DNA from: Pseudomonadota bacterium
GTDB taxonomy: Bacteria > Pseudomonadota > Gammaproteobacteria > Burkholderiales > Ferrovaceae
Assembly (NCBI GenBank): GCA_021805445.1
Contig: JAJZFH010000047.1
Coordinates: forward strand, 62,001-126,000
Length of the DNA: 64,000 bases
Direction of reading: 5' to 3'
In this document: positions 8,345-17,487 of the stretch, in pieces
Layout: every line of letters begins with the position of its first letter
Position numbering within the stretch: the stretch's first letter is position 1
The notes under the pieces: generated by a model
Told to the model about the DNA's origin: nothing
The model's database searches: none
What the model saw: only the letters and a program-made list of their open reading frames with translations
Made by a program: the position numbers and the translations under genes

Positions 8345-10030
8345 TCATGGCAACAGACGAATCACGGTTCCATCGCGCCGCTGATCGGCGACGCCCAGGC
8401 GTTCATGGGTTTGTGGGTTTTCCCCCACCCACTGCACCGAACCCAGGGGTATTTCGCTCACCGTCACGTCATGCCCACGCGCGCGCAACTGATCGACGAC
8501 GGCCGGCGCAAGGGTTTTTTCCACCAGCGTATGGCCCTGGGCATCCATGACCGCATAGCGTGGCAGGCGCAAGGCCGCTTCGGGGGTCAATGCTTCATCC
8601 AGAAAATCCTGGCTCATCTCGAGCACGGTGCTGATGATGCTCACGCCGCCCGGGGACCCATAGGCGGATATCCACTGACCGTCCTTGAAAACCAGGGTAG
8701 GGGCCATGCTGCTCCGGGGCCTGCATTGCGGGCGCACATCGTTGGCTCCAGGGTCCCCAGCCCCGGCTTGGGGTTTTAGGTTGAAATCGGTCAATTCACT
8801 GTTCAGAAAAAAACCATACCCCGGGACCAGAATTCCGCTGCCCCAAGGAGCCTCCACGGTACTGGTCACACTCACCACATTCCCCTCGTGATCCACTACG
8901 GTGAACTGGGTGGTATTCGTCCCTTCGGGCCAGGTACCGGAAAGCATGTCCCCCATCCGTTTTTTTCGTTCCAGACGCTGTGATTGCTGCGCCAGATAAA
9001 ATGGAGAAAGCAAATGTTCGAGAGGAATCGGCGTAGCGGCCGGATCTCCCAGCCAGCGCGCCCGATCCGCCATGGCCAGACGTAGCGCTTCGATGGTCAG
9101 ATGTATTTCGTCCGGATCTCCCGCCCCCAAACCCGGAAGCGTTCCCAATTTGAAAGGGGCCAAGGTTTGCAGCGCCTGCAATACGGCTACGCCCCCCGAA
9201 GAAGGGGGCGGCATGGTCACGATCCGGTACCCGCGATACTCTCCTTCCAAAGGCGTTCGCCACACCGGTTGATAATGCGCCAGATCCTCCAGGGACATGC
9301 GCCCCTGACCGGCCGGTCCCGCCCGGGTTCGACGCTGGGCCGTCACCATGGCACGGGCAATCTCCCCCTGATAAAATACCTTGGGACCCGCGCGCGCGAT
9401 GAGACGCAGGGTATGAGCCAATTCCGGTTGAATCCAGCGTTGCCCCAAGGTACGGACCTGCCCCTGGACATCCCTGGTCAAGGCAAGGGCTTCGGGTTGC
9501 AGCGCGGCCCGGGAACTTTGCAGGGAATGGGCCAGATAGGGCGTAATGACAATGCCTTTCTGGGCATCATCAATGGCGGGCTGCAAGGATTGGGCAAGCG
9601 TCAAGCGCCCCCACCGTTGACGCAGGGCTTCGACACCCGCCAGGGTGCCGGGTACCCCCACCGCGATGCCGCTGGTGGACGCCTCCAGGTACCCCAGGTG
9701 GGAGAACTGGTCCGGGGTATCGTCACGCGGCGCAACTTCGCGGGCATCCAGAGCGTAAACCTGATGGGTCGCCGCCCGGTATACCAAAAAAAACGCCCCA
9801 CCGCCGATTCCCGAGGATTGGGGTTCCACCACATTGAGGGCAAACTGGATGGCTGCCGCGGCATCCACGGCATCCCCGCCCCGTTCCAATGCCCAAGCCC
9901 CCGCCTCGGCTGCCAAGGGTTGAGAGGTGGCAATGACCGCCTCGCCGGCAGACCAACCATATTGCGTGACGATCATTCCCAGCAGCCACTGCCCCATCTG
10001 TTTTCTGAAACGTGGCCAGTTTGGACTCAT
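8345..10030 (-). CDS. ggt: Gamma-glutamyltransferase (glutathione hydrolase)
   Basis: N-terminal-nucleophile hydrolase that cleaves gamma-glutamyl bonds, chiefly of glutathione, normally in the periplasm after autocleavage into two subunits. With this start it has 561 residues. The large-subunit signature GGDAVDAAAAIQFAL and SSGIGGGAFFLVY are visible. The autocleavage/nucleophile threonine lies in TNTTQFTVVDHEGNVVS, and GSPGGVSIISTV and the small-subunit core follow. The start chosen is the ATG overlapping the pssA stop (ATGA); the open frame extends 180 bases further upstream inside pssA without family similarity. A hydrophobic stretch after [11 protein letters not shown] may be a weak export signal. 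Last gene of the ilv-psd-pssA-ggt run. Confidence 0.94.
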   Translation of the reverse strand: MSPNWPRFRKQMGQWLLGMIVTQYGWSAGEAVIATSQPLAAEAGAWALERGGDAVDAAAAIQFALNVVEPQSSGIGGGAFFLVYRAATHQVYALDAREVAPRDDTPDQFSHLGYLEASTSGIAVGVPGTLAGVEALRQRWGRLTLAQSLQPAIDDAQKGIVITPYLAHSLQSSRAALQPEALALTRDVQGQVRTLGQRWIQPELAHTLRLIARAGPKVFYQGEIARAMVTAQRRTRAGPAGQGRMSLEDLAHYQPVWRTPLEGEYRGYRIVTMPPPSSGGVAVLQALQTLAPFKLGTLPGLGAGDPDEIHLTIEALRLAMADRARWLGDPAATPIPLEHLLSPFYLAQQSQRLERKKRMGDMLSGTWPEGTNTTQFTVVDHEGNVVSVTSTVEAPWGSGILVPGYGFFLNSELTDFNLKPQAGAGDPGANDVRPQCRPRSSMAPTLVFKDGQWISAYGSPGGVSIISTVLEMSQDFLDEALTPEAALRLPRYAVMDAQGHTLVEKTLAPAVVDQLRARGHDVTVSEIPLGSVQWVGENPQTHERLGVADQRRDGTVIRLLP

Positions 10031-10836
10031 GAGGAGGCGTCTTTTGGGGGGGCAGCCGCGATTCCGCGCCGGGAATGGCGTTTTTGCCATTGACGAACGC
10101 CCCACAGGACATAGCCGGAAACGGCATAGATCAGGAAAAACCCCCAAAGGATACGGGATTGATCCAAACTCACCACGACAAACAGCAGCAATATCAGCAA
10201 AGCCGCCCAAAAAGGAACGCTACGACGAAAATTGAGATCTTTGAAACTGTAAAAACGAATGTTGGAGACCATGGACAACCCGGCAAACAAGGTGATTACC
10301 CAAGCCAGCCAGGCTACTTGAGCCCCTTCCAACTGGTAGTCGGAGTGCAATACCCATACCATGCCGGCCAGCAAAGCCGCCGCCGAAGGGCTGGGAAGGC
10401 CGGTGAACCAGCGTTTGTCCGCTACACCCAGTTGGGTATTGAACCGCGCCAGACGCAGGGCAGCCCCGGCACAATAGACAAAGGCCGCCAGCCAACCCAG
10501 CTTGCCCATACCGCGCAGCGCCCAGTCATACATGACCAGAGAAGGTGCCGCACCGAAAGACACCATATCCGAAAGACTGTCGTATTCTGCTCCAAACGCA
10601 CTCTGAGTATGGGTGAGACGGGCCACTCGCCCATCCAGGCCATCCAGGACCATGGCGATGAAAATAGCCTGGGCAGCCAATTCAAAATGTCCGTTCATTC
10701 CCTGCACGATGGCAAAAAACCCGGAAAACAGCGAGGCCGTGGTAAACAGGTTGGGGAGCAGGTAGATTCCCCGACGCTGGTGAGTTGCGCCGGGACCCGT
10801 CCCCCCCGAGGGGTCTTCAGGGTTAGGTACATTCAT
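10027..10836 (-). CDS. pssA: CDP-diacylglycerol-serine O-phosphatidyltransferase
   Basis: Membrane enzyme making phosphatidylserine from CDP-diacylglycerol and serine, the first step to phosphatidylethanolamine. The protein has 269 residues and belongs to the multi-pass CDP-alcohol phosphatidyltransferase family. The signature D-G-x2-A-R-x8-G-x3-D-x3-D is seen as [20 protein letters not shown] followed by YDSLSD. About seven hydrophobic segments follow [15 protein letters not shown]. The start ATG overlaps the psd stop (ATGA), and the ggt start overlaps its stop, so psd-pssA-ggt is translationally coupled. The product is the substrate of Psd encoded next to it. Confidence 0.96.
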   Translation of the reverse strand: MNVPNPEDPSGGTGPGATHQRRGIYLLPNLFTTASLFSGFFAIVQGMNGHFELAAQAIFIAMVLDGLDGRVARLTHTQSAFGAEYDSLSDMVSFGAAPSLVMYDWALRGMGKLGWLAAFVYCAGAALRLARFNTQLGVADKRWFTGLPSPSAAALLAGMVWVLHSDYQLEGAQVAWLAWVITLFAGLSMVSNIRFYSFKDLNFRRSVPFWAALLILLLFVVVSLDQSRILWGFFLIYAVSGYVLWGVRQWQKRHSRRGIAAAPPKDASS

Positions 10837-11498
10837 GACGGTTCGGCCTCTGGTTCCGGCCATTCTGCCATGATCGTGGTCGTAGCCTTGACCACATCCC
10901 CCAGAGCAACCCGGATGCGGACCTCTGGGGGAAGGTAGACATCGACCCGCGAACCGAACCGAATGAATCCATACCGTTCTCCGGCACCCACCTCGCTGCC
11001 GGGAGTGACATAACACAGGATACGACGAGCAATCAAACCCGCCACCTGCACGCAGGTCAGGGAACCGTAGGGCGTATCCAGCACCATCGCATTACGCTCA
11101 TTGGCTTCGGAGGCCTTATCCAGATCTGCATTCACGAACAATCCCGGTCGATACTCGATATGACGCACTTTTCCATTGACCGGACTGCGGTTGGAATGCA
11201 CATTGAACACATTCATGAACACACTGACCTTGATGGCAGGACGTTGCAGCCAGGGATCAGAAACCGGCACGATGGCCACGATGCGCCCATCGGCCGGGGA
11301 CAGGATGAACCGCTCTCCCACCGGTACCCAACGGGGAGGATCACGAAAAAACTGCACGACGAAGAGGGTCAGCACCCAGAACGGGAGGGACCAGAAAAAC
11401 CCCAGCCCCCATTCCACACTCAGGGACACCAAGACGATCCCCGCGAGGTAAGGCCACCCCTCGCGGGCAATCAAAGGATGCGGATAGTTGGGATTCAA
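10833..11498 (-). CDS. psd: Phosphatidylserine decarboxylase proenzyme (short form)
   Basis: Pyruvoyl enzyme converting phosphatidylserine to phosphatidylethanolamine at the inner membrane. At 221 residues it is the short Psd form rather than the longer E. coli type. Seen are two N-terminal hydrophobic segments, the FFRDPPR and LSPADGRIV motifs, [15 protein letters not shown], and the self-cleavage site RFGSRVD near the C-terminus, where the serine becomes the pyruvoyl group. It begins 1 base after the ilvC stop and overlaps pssA by ATGA. Confidence 0.95.
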   Translation of the reverse strand: MNPNYPHPLIAREGWPYLAGIVLVSLSVEWGLGFFWSLPFWVLTLFVVQFFRDPPRWVPVGERFILSPADGRIVAIVPVSDPWLQRPAIKVSVFMNVFNVHSNRSPVNGKVRHIEYRPGLFVNADLDKASEANERNAMVLDTPYGSLTCVQVAGLIARRILCYVTPGSEVGAGERYGFIRFGSRVDVYLPPEVRIRVALGDVVKATTTIMAEWPEPEAEPS

Positions 11499-11499
11499 G

Positions 11500-12540
<1,041 letters not shown>

Positions 12541-12546
12541 TTAAAT

Positions 12547-13038
12547 TCAAACCCGCATGATCCAGTCACCACGTCCGATCCCGGAGGCTCCGGTGCGCAC
12601 GGTTTCCAGAATCATGAGGGGATCGAGGGCTTCGAGAAAGGCATCCAGTTTATCACGGGGGCCCGTCAACTCGATGGTATAAGTTTGGTCGGTTACATCG
12701 ACGATACGCCCGCGAAAGATATCAGCCGTGCGTTTGATCTCCTCGCGCGCACCACCTTCGGCACGCATCTTGACCAGCATGAGTTCACGTTCGAGGTGAC
12801 GACCCTCATTCAAGTCAAACACCTTGACCACATCCACCAACTTGTTGAGTTGCTTTGTGATTTGTTCCATCACTTCAGCCGAACCATTGGTCACGATGGT
12901 CATGCGTGAGAGAGTGGGATCTTCGGTGGGTGCTACCGTCAGAGATTCGATGTTGTAGCCGCGTGCAGAAAACAATCCAGCCACCCGAGACAGGGCACCG
13001 GCTTCGTTTTCCAGGAGAAGTGAGAGGATATGGCGCAT
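12547..13038 (-). CDS. ilvN: Acetolactate synthase small (regulatory) subunit
   Basis: Regulatory subunit that activates the catalytic subunit and confers valine feedback. It has 163 residues. The N-terminal ACT domain reads MRHILSLLLENEAGALSRVAGLFSARGYNIESL; the second half carries the usual DLNEGRHLERELMLVKM and LTGPRDKLDAFLEAL segments. It begins 19 bases after the ilvB stop. It resembles IlvH of the IlvIH isoenzyme, so ilvH is an equally valid name. Confidence 0.97.
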   Translation of the reverse strand: MRHILSLLLENEAGALSRVAGLFSARGYNIESLTVAPTEDPTLSRMTIVTNGSAEVMEQITKQLNKLVDVVKVFDLNEGRHLERELMLVKMRAEGGAREEIKRTADIFRGRIVDVTDQTYTIELTGPRDKLDAFLEALDPLMILETVRTGASGIGRGDWIMRV

Positions 13039-13057
13039 GGGAGGAACCTTTCAGCGG

Positions 13058-14782
13058 TTACAGATCTTCAGCACCCAGCAGCATCTCGGTGAGACCCTGC
13101 CCGGCTTTGACCATGGGGAAAACGTTTTCGGTGGGATCGGTCATGAAATCGAGAAACACTACCCGTTCCTTGAGAGCAAAGGCCTCACGCAGAGCACCTT
13201 CCACATCGGCAGGGTTCTCGATGCGAATACCCACATGCCCGTAACTTTCCGCCAATTTCACAAAGTCCGGCAAGGCATCCATGTAGGATTCGGAATAACG
13301 ATTGCCGTGTAGAATTTGTTGCCATTGACGTACCATGCCCAGGTAACGGTTATTCAGATTGACGATCTTGACTGGCAAATGGTACTGCTTGCAGGTGGAC
13401 AGTTCCTGAATGCACATCTGGATACTGGCTTCCCCGGTAATGCAAGCCACCACCTGGTCCGGGAAGGCCAGTTGGGCACCCATGGCTGCGGGCAAACCAA
13501 AACCCATGGTTCCCAACCCTCCAGAGTTGAGCCAACGGCGAGGCTTGTCAAACTTGTAATATTGGGCCGCCCACATCTGGTGTTGGCCCACGTCCGAAGT
13601 GATGATGGCATCCCCCTGGGTCACCTGATACAGGGTTTCCACCACGAACTGGGGTTTGATGAGCGTATCACTGCGCTCATAATGCATACACTCCCGTCCA
13701 CGCCATTCCCCGATCTGATGCCACCACTGTTTCAGGGCAACGGGATCGAGGCGTTGCGGGGTCTCGGCGACCAGCCTCTGCATCTCCTGCAGAACTTCCC
13801 GCACGTCACCCACGATGGGAACATCCACCCGTACCCGCTTGGAAATGGAAGAAGGATCGATATCGATATGAATGATGCGCCGCCCCTCCACGAAGAAGTG
13901 GCGTGTATTTCCGATGACCCGGTCGTCAAAGCGAGCCCCCACGGCCAGCAACACATCGCAATGATGCATGGCCAGATTGGCTTCATAGGTCCCGTGCATG
14001 CCCAGCATGCCCACGAACTGGGGATCGGTGGCCGGATAAGACCCCAAACCCATCAAGGTATTGGTGCAGGGCACCCCCAATTCGCGCACCAATCGGGTCA
14101 AAAACTCACTGGCTTCCCCCAGCACCACGCCCCCACCCGCATAGACCATGGGACGGCGGGCTTCGAGCAACATCTGGACCGCCTGACGAATCAAACCGGG
14201 ATGCCCCTTGACCACCGGGTTATAGGAACGCATCTCGATCTGTGCCGGGTACAGGAACTCGGTCACCTGTTGCGAAACATCCTTGGGAATATCTACCAGG
14301 ACGGGTCCCGGACGCCCCGTCGTCGCCACATAAAAGGCTTTCTTCATGGTTTCCGCCAGATCTTCGACCCGCTTCACCAGAAAGTTATGTTTCACGCAGG
14401 GGCGTGTAATCCCCACCGTATCCACTTCCTGGAAAGCATCCAGGCCGATGGCCGCCGTGGGCACCTGACCTGAAATGACGACCATGGGAATGGAATCCAT
14501 GTATGCCGTGGCGATACCCGTCACGGCATTGGTCACCCCGGGTCCACTGGTGACCAATGCCACCCCCGGTCGACCCGTGGCCCTGGCATAGGCGTCCGCC
14601 GCATGCAACGCTGCCTGCTCGTGCCGAACCAGAATATGCTTGACCCTGTCTTGTTGAAACAGGGCATCATAAATGAACAATACCGCTCCGCCGGGATATC
14701 CGAAAATATACTCGACGCCCTCTTCCTCCAGACAACGGATGGTGATTTCTGCCCCACTAAGTTGCATGACCTGTCCACTCAA
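13058..14782 (-). CDS. ilvB: Acetolactate synthase large (catalytic) subunit
   Basis: Thiamine-diphosphate and FAD enzyme condensing pyruvate to acetolactate. It has 574 residues. Seen are the catalytic glutamate region (VRHEQAALHAADAYARATG), the FAD-binding centre (GMLGMHGTYEANLAMHHCD), and the C-terminal ThDP domain, where the GDG-type motif reads GEASIQMCIQELSTCK and ends with LNNRYLGMVRQWQ. First gene of ilvBNC. Only a weak promoter candidate lies between it and gspF, so read-through from the secretion operon is possible. Confidence 0.97.
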   Translation of the reverse strand: MSGQVMQLSGAEITIRCLEEEGVEYIFGYPGGAVLFIYDALFQQDRVKHILVRHEQAALHAADAYARATGRPGVALVTSGPGVTNAVTGIATAYMDSIPMVVISGQVPTAAIGLDAFQEVDTVGITRPCVKHNFLVKRVEDLAETMKKAFYVATTGRPGPVLVDIPKDVSQQVTEFLYPAQIEMRSYNPVVKGHPGLIRQAVQMLLEARRPMVYAGGGVVLGEASEFLTRLVRELGVPCTNTLMGLGSYPATDPQFVGMLGMHGTYEANLAMHHCDVLLAVGARFDDRVIGNTRHFFVEGRRIIHIDIDPSSISKRVRVDVPIVGDVREVLQEMQRLVAETPQRLDPVALKQWWHQIGEWRGRECMHYERSDTLIKPQFVVETLYQVTQGDAIITSDVGQHQMWAAQYYKFDKPRRWLNSGGLGTMGFGLPAAMGAQLAFPDQVVACITGEASIQMCIQELSTCKQYHLPVKIVNLNNRYLGMVRQWQQILHGNRYSESYMDALPDFVKLAESYGHVGIRIENPADVEGALREAFALKERVVFLDFMTDPTENVFPMVKAGQGLTEMLLGAEDL

Positions 14783-14796
14783 AACCGAAACCTTGC

Positions 14797-14825
14797 AGGT
14801 TAGCGAGATCTGACGCTCCGGTCAA
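14797..14825 (-). promoter_or_regulatory. Weak candidate promoter of ilvB
   Basis: On the minus strand TTGACC (14820-14825) and TAACCT (14797-14802) are 17 bases apart in the 64-base gspF-ilvB gap. The -35 is good (5 of 6) but the -10 is poor (3 of 6). No leader-peptide attenuator was seen. Confidence 0.35.
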
Positions 14826-14846
14826 GTACAAGTTCATCAAAGCCGG

Positions 14847-16058
14847 TTACTGAACCATTTGGTTCAAGTCCATGATGGGCATCAGAATGGCCAGCACGAT
14901 CAGACCCACCAACCCTCCCATGACCAGGATCAGGGCGGGTTCCAGCAACGTGGTCAGCAGCATCAGGCGGCGTTCCAATTGCTGTCCCTCATGACGGGCA
15001 GCCTGGGTCAACAGGTCATCCAGGCGCCCCGTCCGTTCTCCCGCCTGAATCAGTTGCATCAGCGTGCGCGGAAAGAGCATGCTCACCTCCAGGGCGCGGG
15101 CCAGTCCACTGCCTTCCCGAACCCGTTCCAGAGCCTCCAGGAGCGCTTGGCGCAAGGCACGGTTATGAACGGCCTGGGCCGCGCCCTGCAAGGCGGACAA
15201 CAAAGGCACGCCCCCGCCCACCAGAATCGCCAGGGTACTGGCCAGACGCTCGGTATCGTGACTCAACATCAGTCGCCCCACCAGGGGCCAACCCAGGACA
15301 TGTCGATCCCAACGCAAACGCAGTGCGGGTTTCTGCCACAAATGCGCCCCTCCCCACGCCAGTACGCCCACGCCTGCCCCACCCCAGATACCCCATTGGC
15401 GAATCTCGTCCGACAAGAAGATCAAGGCCCGCGTCAAAATGGGCAGCGTTTGATGATTGCTGGCAAAGACCCCCACCACTTGCGGCACCACGGAACTCAT
15501 CAGAAACAGAACGATGGCCGTTGCCACCCCCATCAAGACCAGGGGATAGGCCAGAGCACCCAGAACCTTGCCGCTCAGATGGTCCTGCGCTGCCGCATAA
15601 TCGGCCAGACGTTCGAGCACCCACGCCAAACGCCCGCTTTTTTCCCCAGCCGCCACCAGCGCCGGGTACAGACTGGGGAAATCCCGGGGGAATTGTCCGA
15701 GCGCCTGTGCCAGAGGACTCCCCGCCACCACTTCAGCGCGAATTTTCAGGAGCCTCTGGCGCACCCCCTCCCGTTCGGCCTCGGCAGCCACCCCGGCCAG
15801 CGCCTCGTCCAGGGGTACTCCCCCACCCAGCAATACCGCCAGTTGGCGCATGATCAATACGCGCTCTCGTCCGGAAAGACGGCGTTGCGTCCAGTGCCCC
15901 AGCCCCGTTGCCATCACCGGCAATTCCGCACGCACGCGGATCGGACTCAACCCGCGACTGCGCAACATCGTCCGAGCCTGACGGGGAGAATCGGCCTCGA
16001 GGGTACCCTGCTCCCTTTGCCCCGAATCATCCAGGGCTTCAAACCGATAGTGGGTCAT
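14847..16058 (-). CDS. gspF: Type II secretion inner-membrane platform protein GspF
   Basis: Polytopic platform protein of the T2SS that couples the GspE ATPase to pseudopilus assembly. It has 403 residues, the usual length. Two tandem T2SSF domains are visible, each with a GGVPL segment (about residues 78-82 and 280-284) and AGEKSGRL or AGERTGRL, plus three membrane segments, the last being LVGLIVLAILMPIMDL near the C-terminus. The start ATG overlaps the gspE stop (ATGA). It is the last of ten secretion genes on this strand. Confidence 0.96.
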   Translation of the reverse strand: MTHYRFEALDDSGQREQGTLEADSPRQARTMLRSRGLSPIRVRAELPVMATGLGHWTQRRLSGRERVLIMRQLAVLLGGGVPLDEALAGVAAEAEREGVRQRLLKIRAEVVAGSPLAQALGQFPRDFPSLYPALVAAGEKSGRLAWVLERLADYAAAQDHLSGKVLGALAYPLVLMGVATAIVLFLMSSVVPQVVGVFASNHQTLPILTRALIFLSDEIRQWGIWGGAGVGVLAWGGAHLWQKPALRLRWDRHVLGWPLVGRLMLSHDTERLASTLAILVGGGVPLLSALQGAAQAVHNRALRQALLEALERVREGSGLARALEVSMLFPRTLMQLIQAGERTGRLDDLLTQAARHEGQQLERRLMLLTTLLEPALILVMGGLVGLIVLAILMPIMDLNQMVQ

Positions 16059-17485
16059 GAATCACTGGCACCGGTCACACGCCACAATTCCTCGGCAGTC
16101 GTCTGTCCGTCCTCCACCCAGCGCTGTCCATCCATCCGTAACGTACGCATGCCGGAAGCCAGTGCCTGGAGACGCGTTTCAGATTCCGGACACTGCTGAT
16201 GAATGAGGGTCTGCAGGGTCGGGGTGATTTCCAGCAATTCGTAAATCCCCATGCGCCCCCGATACCCGCTCTGCCCACAGACCTCACATCCGCTTCCGCC
16301 ACAGGCGGGGCAGCAGCGCCGGACCAGGCGCTGAGCCAGCACCCCCAACAGGGAACTGGACAACAGATAGGGCTCCACCCCCATGTCGATGAGACGCGTC
16401 AGGGCACTGACCGCATCGTTGGTGTGCAGGGTCGCCAACACCAGGTGTCCGGTCAAACTGGCCTGCACCGCGATCTGTGCGGTTTCCGCATCGCGAATCT
16501 CGCCGATCATGATGACATCGGGGTCCTGACGGAGCAACGCACGCAGGGCACGCGCAAAGGTCAGGTCGATGCGCGGATTGATCGGCGTCTGCCCGATCCC
16601 GTCGATGTGATATTCGATGGGATCTTCCACCGTCAGGATATTGGTGGTCTGGCGATCGAGACGCAACAAGGTGGCATAGAGTGTCGTGCTTTTTCCGCTC
16701 CCGGTAGGTCCGGTGACCAGCACGATGCCATGGGGACGATGCACCAGTCGATCGAACGCCGCCAGGGTATCCCGGGCCATTCCGAGACGGGCCAGATCCA
16801 GTCGCCCCAGATCCTTTTCCAGGAGCCGCAGGACTGCCCGTTCCCCATACCCCGTGGGAAGCGTCGAAACCCGCACATCCACGGCCCGGCCCGCCACCTT
16901 GAGAGAAATCCGGCCATCCTGGGGCAGACGTTTTTCGGCAATGTCCAGTTGGGCCATGATCTTGAGACGGGAGATGAGCGCCGCGTGAAGTGCCCGCTTG
17001 AGTTGTACCACCTCGCGCAGGGTTCCATCCACCCGAAAGCGCACCACGCACTCCCTTTCTGCGGCTTCGATATGGATATCCGAAGCACCTTCCCGTGCCG
17101 CTTGGGACAATAACGCATTGAGCATCCGAATGATGGGCGCCCCATCCTGAGCCTCGAGCAAATCCTCCACTTCGGGCAAGTCCTGCATGAGGCGCGACAG
17201 GTCGGCCTCGTCCTCCACCTCCCCCACCACCTGGGCCGCCTCGCCTTGCTGCGCCCGATAGGCCTCGCTCAAGGCTGCTTGCCACTCCAGCGTGGTAACG
17301 GTATGGCAGATCAATGCCCCGTAACGACGCCCCACCTCCAACACCCCCGTCGGTCGGGTTCCCGCATGAACCCATACCTCGGTGACCCCCGCCTGCTGGG
17401 CCACAGCCAACACACCTTGCGCCCGCGCAAAAGCGAAGGGCAGCAAACGGGCCGCCAAAGGTGTCAGGATGGACGGTCCCAACAT
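16055..17485 (-). CDS. gspE: Type II secretion ATPase GspE
   Basis: Cytoplasmic hexameric ATPase driving pseudopilus extension. It has 476 residues. The N-terminal domain (1-110) is short and divergent. The ATPase core has Walker A GPTGSGKSTT (259-268), Asp box, Walker B VIMIGEIRD (324-332), and a His box around TLHTND. The tetracysteine zinc site is seen as CCPACGGSGCEVCG (391-404). Overlaps with gspF and close spacing to gspD indicate one operon. PilB is less likely because every neighbour is a Gsp gene. Confidence 0.96.
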   Translation of the reverse strand: MLGPSILTPLAARLLPFAFARAQGVLAVAQQAGVTEVWVHAGTRPTGVLEVGRRYGALICHTVTTLEWQAALSEAYRAQQGEAAQVVGEVEDEADLSRLMQDLPEVEDLLEAQDGAPIIRMLNALLSQAAREGASDIHIEAAERECVVRFRVDGTLREVVQLKRALHAALISRLKIMAQLDIAEKRLPQDGRISLKVAGRAVDVRVSTLPTGYGERAVLRLLEKDLGRLDLARLGMARDTLAAFDRLVHRPHGIVLVTGPTGSGKSTTLYATLLRLDRQTTNILTVEDPIEYHIDGIGQTPINPRIDLTFARALRALLRQDPDVIMIGEIRDAETAQIAVQASLTGHLVLATLHTNDAVSALTRLIDMGVEPYLLSSSLLGVLAQRLVRRCCPACGGSGCEVCGQSGYRGRMGIYELLEITPTLQTLIHQQCPESETRLQALASGMRTLRMDGQRWVEDGQTTAEELWRVTGASDS

Positions 17486-17487
17486 GC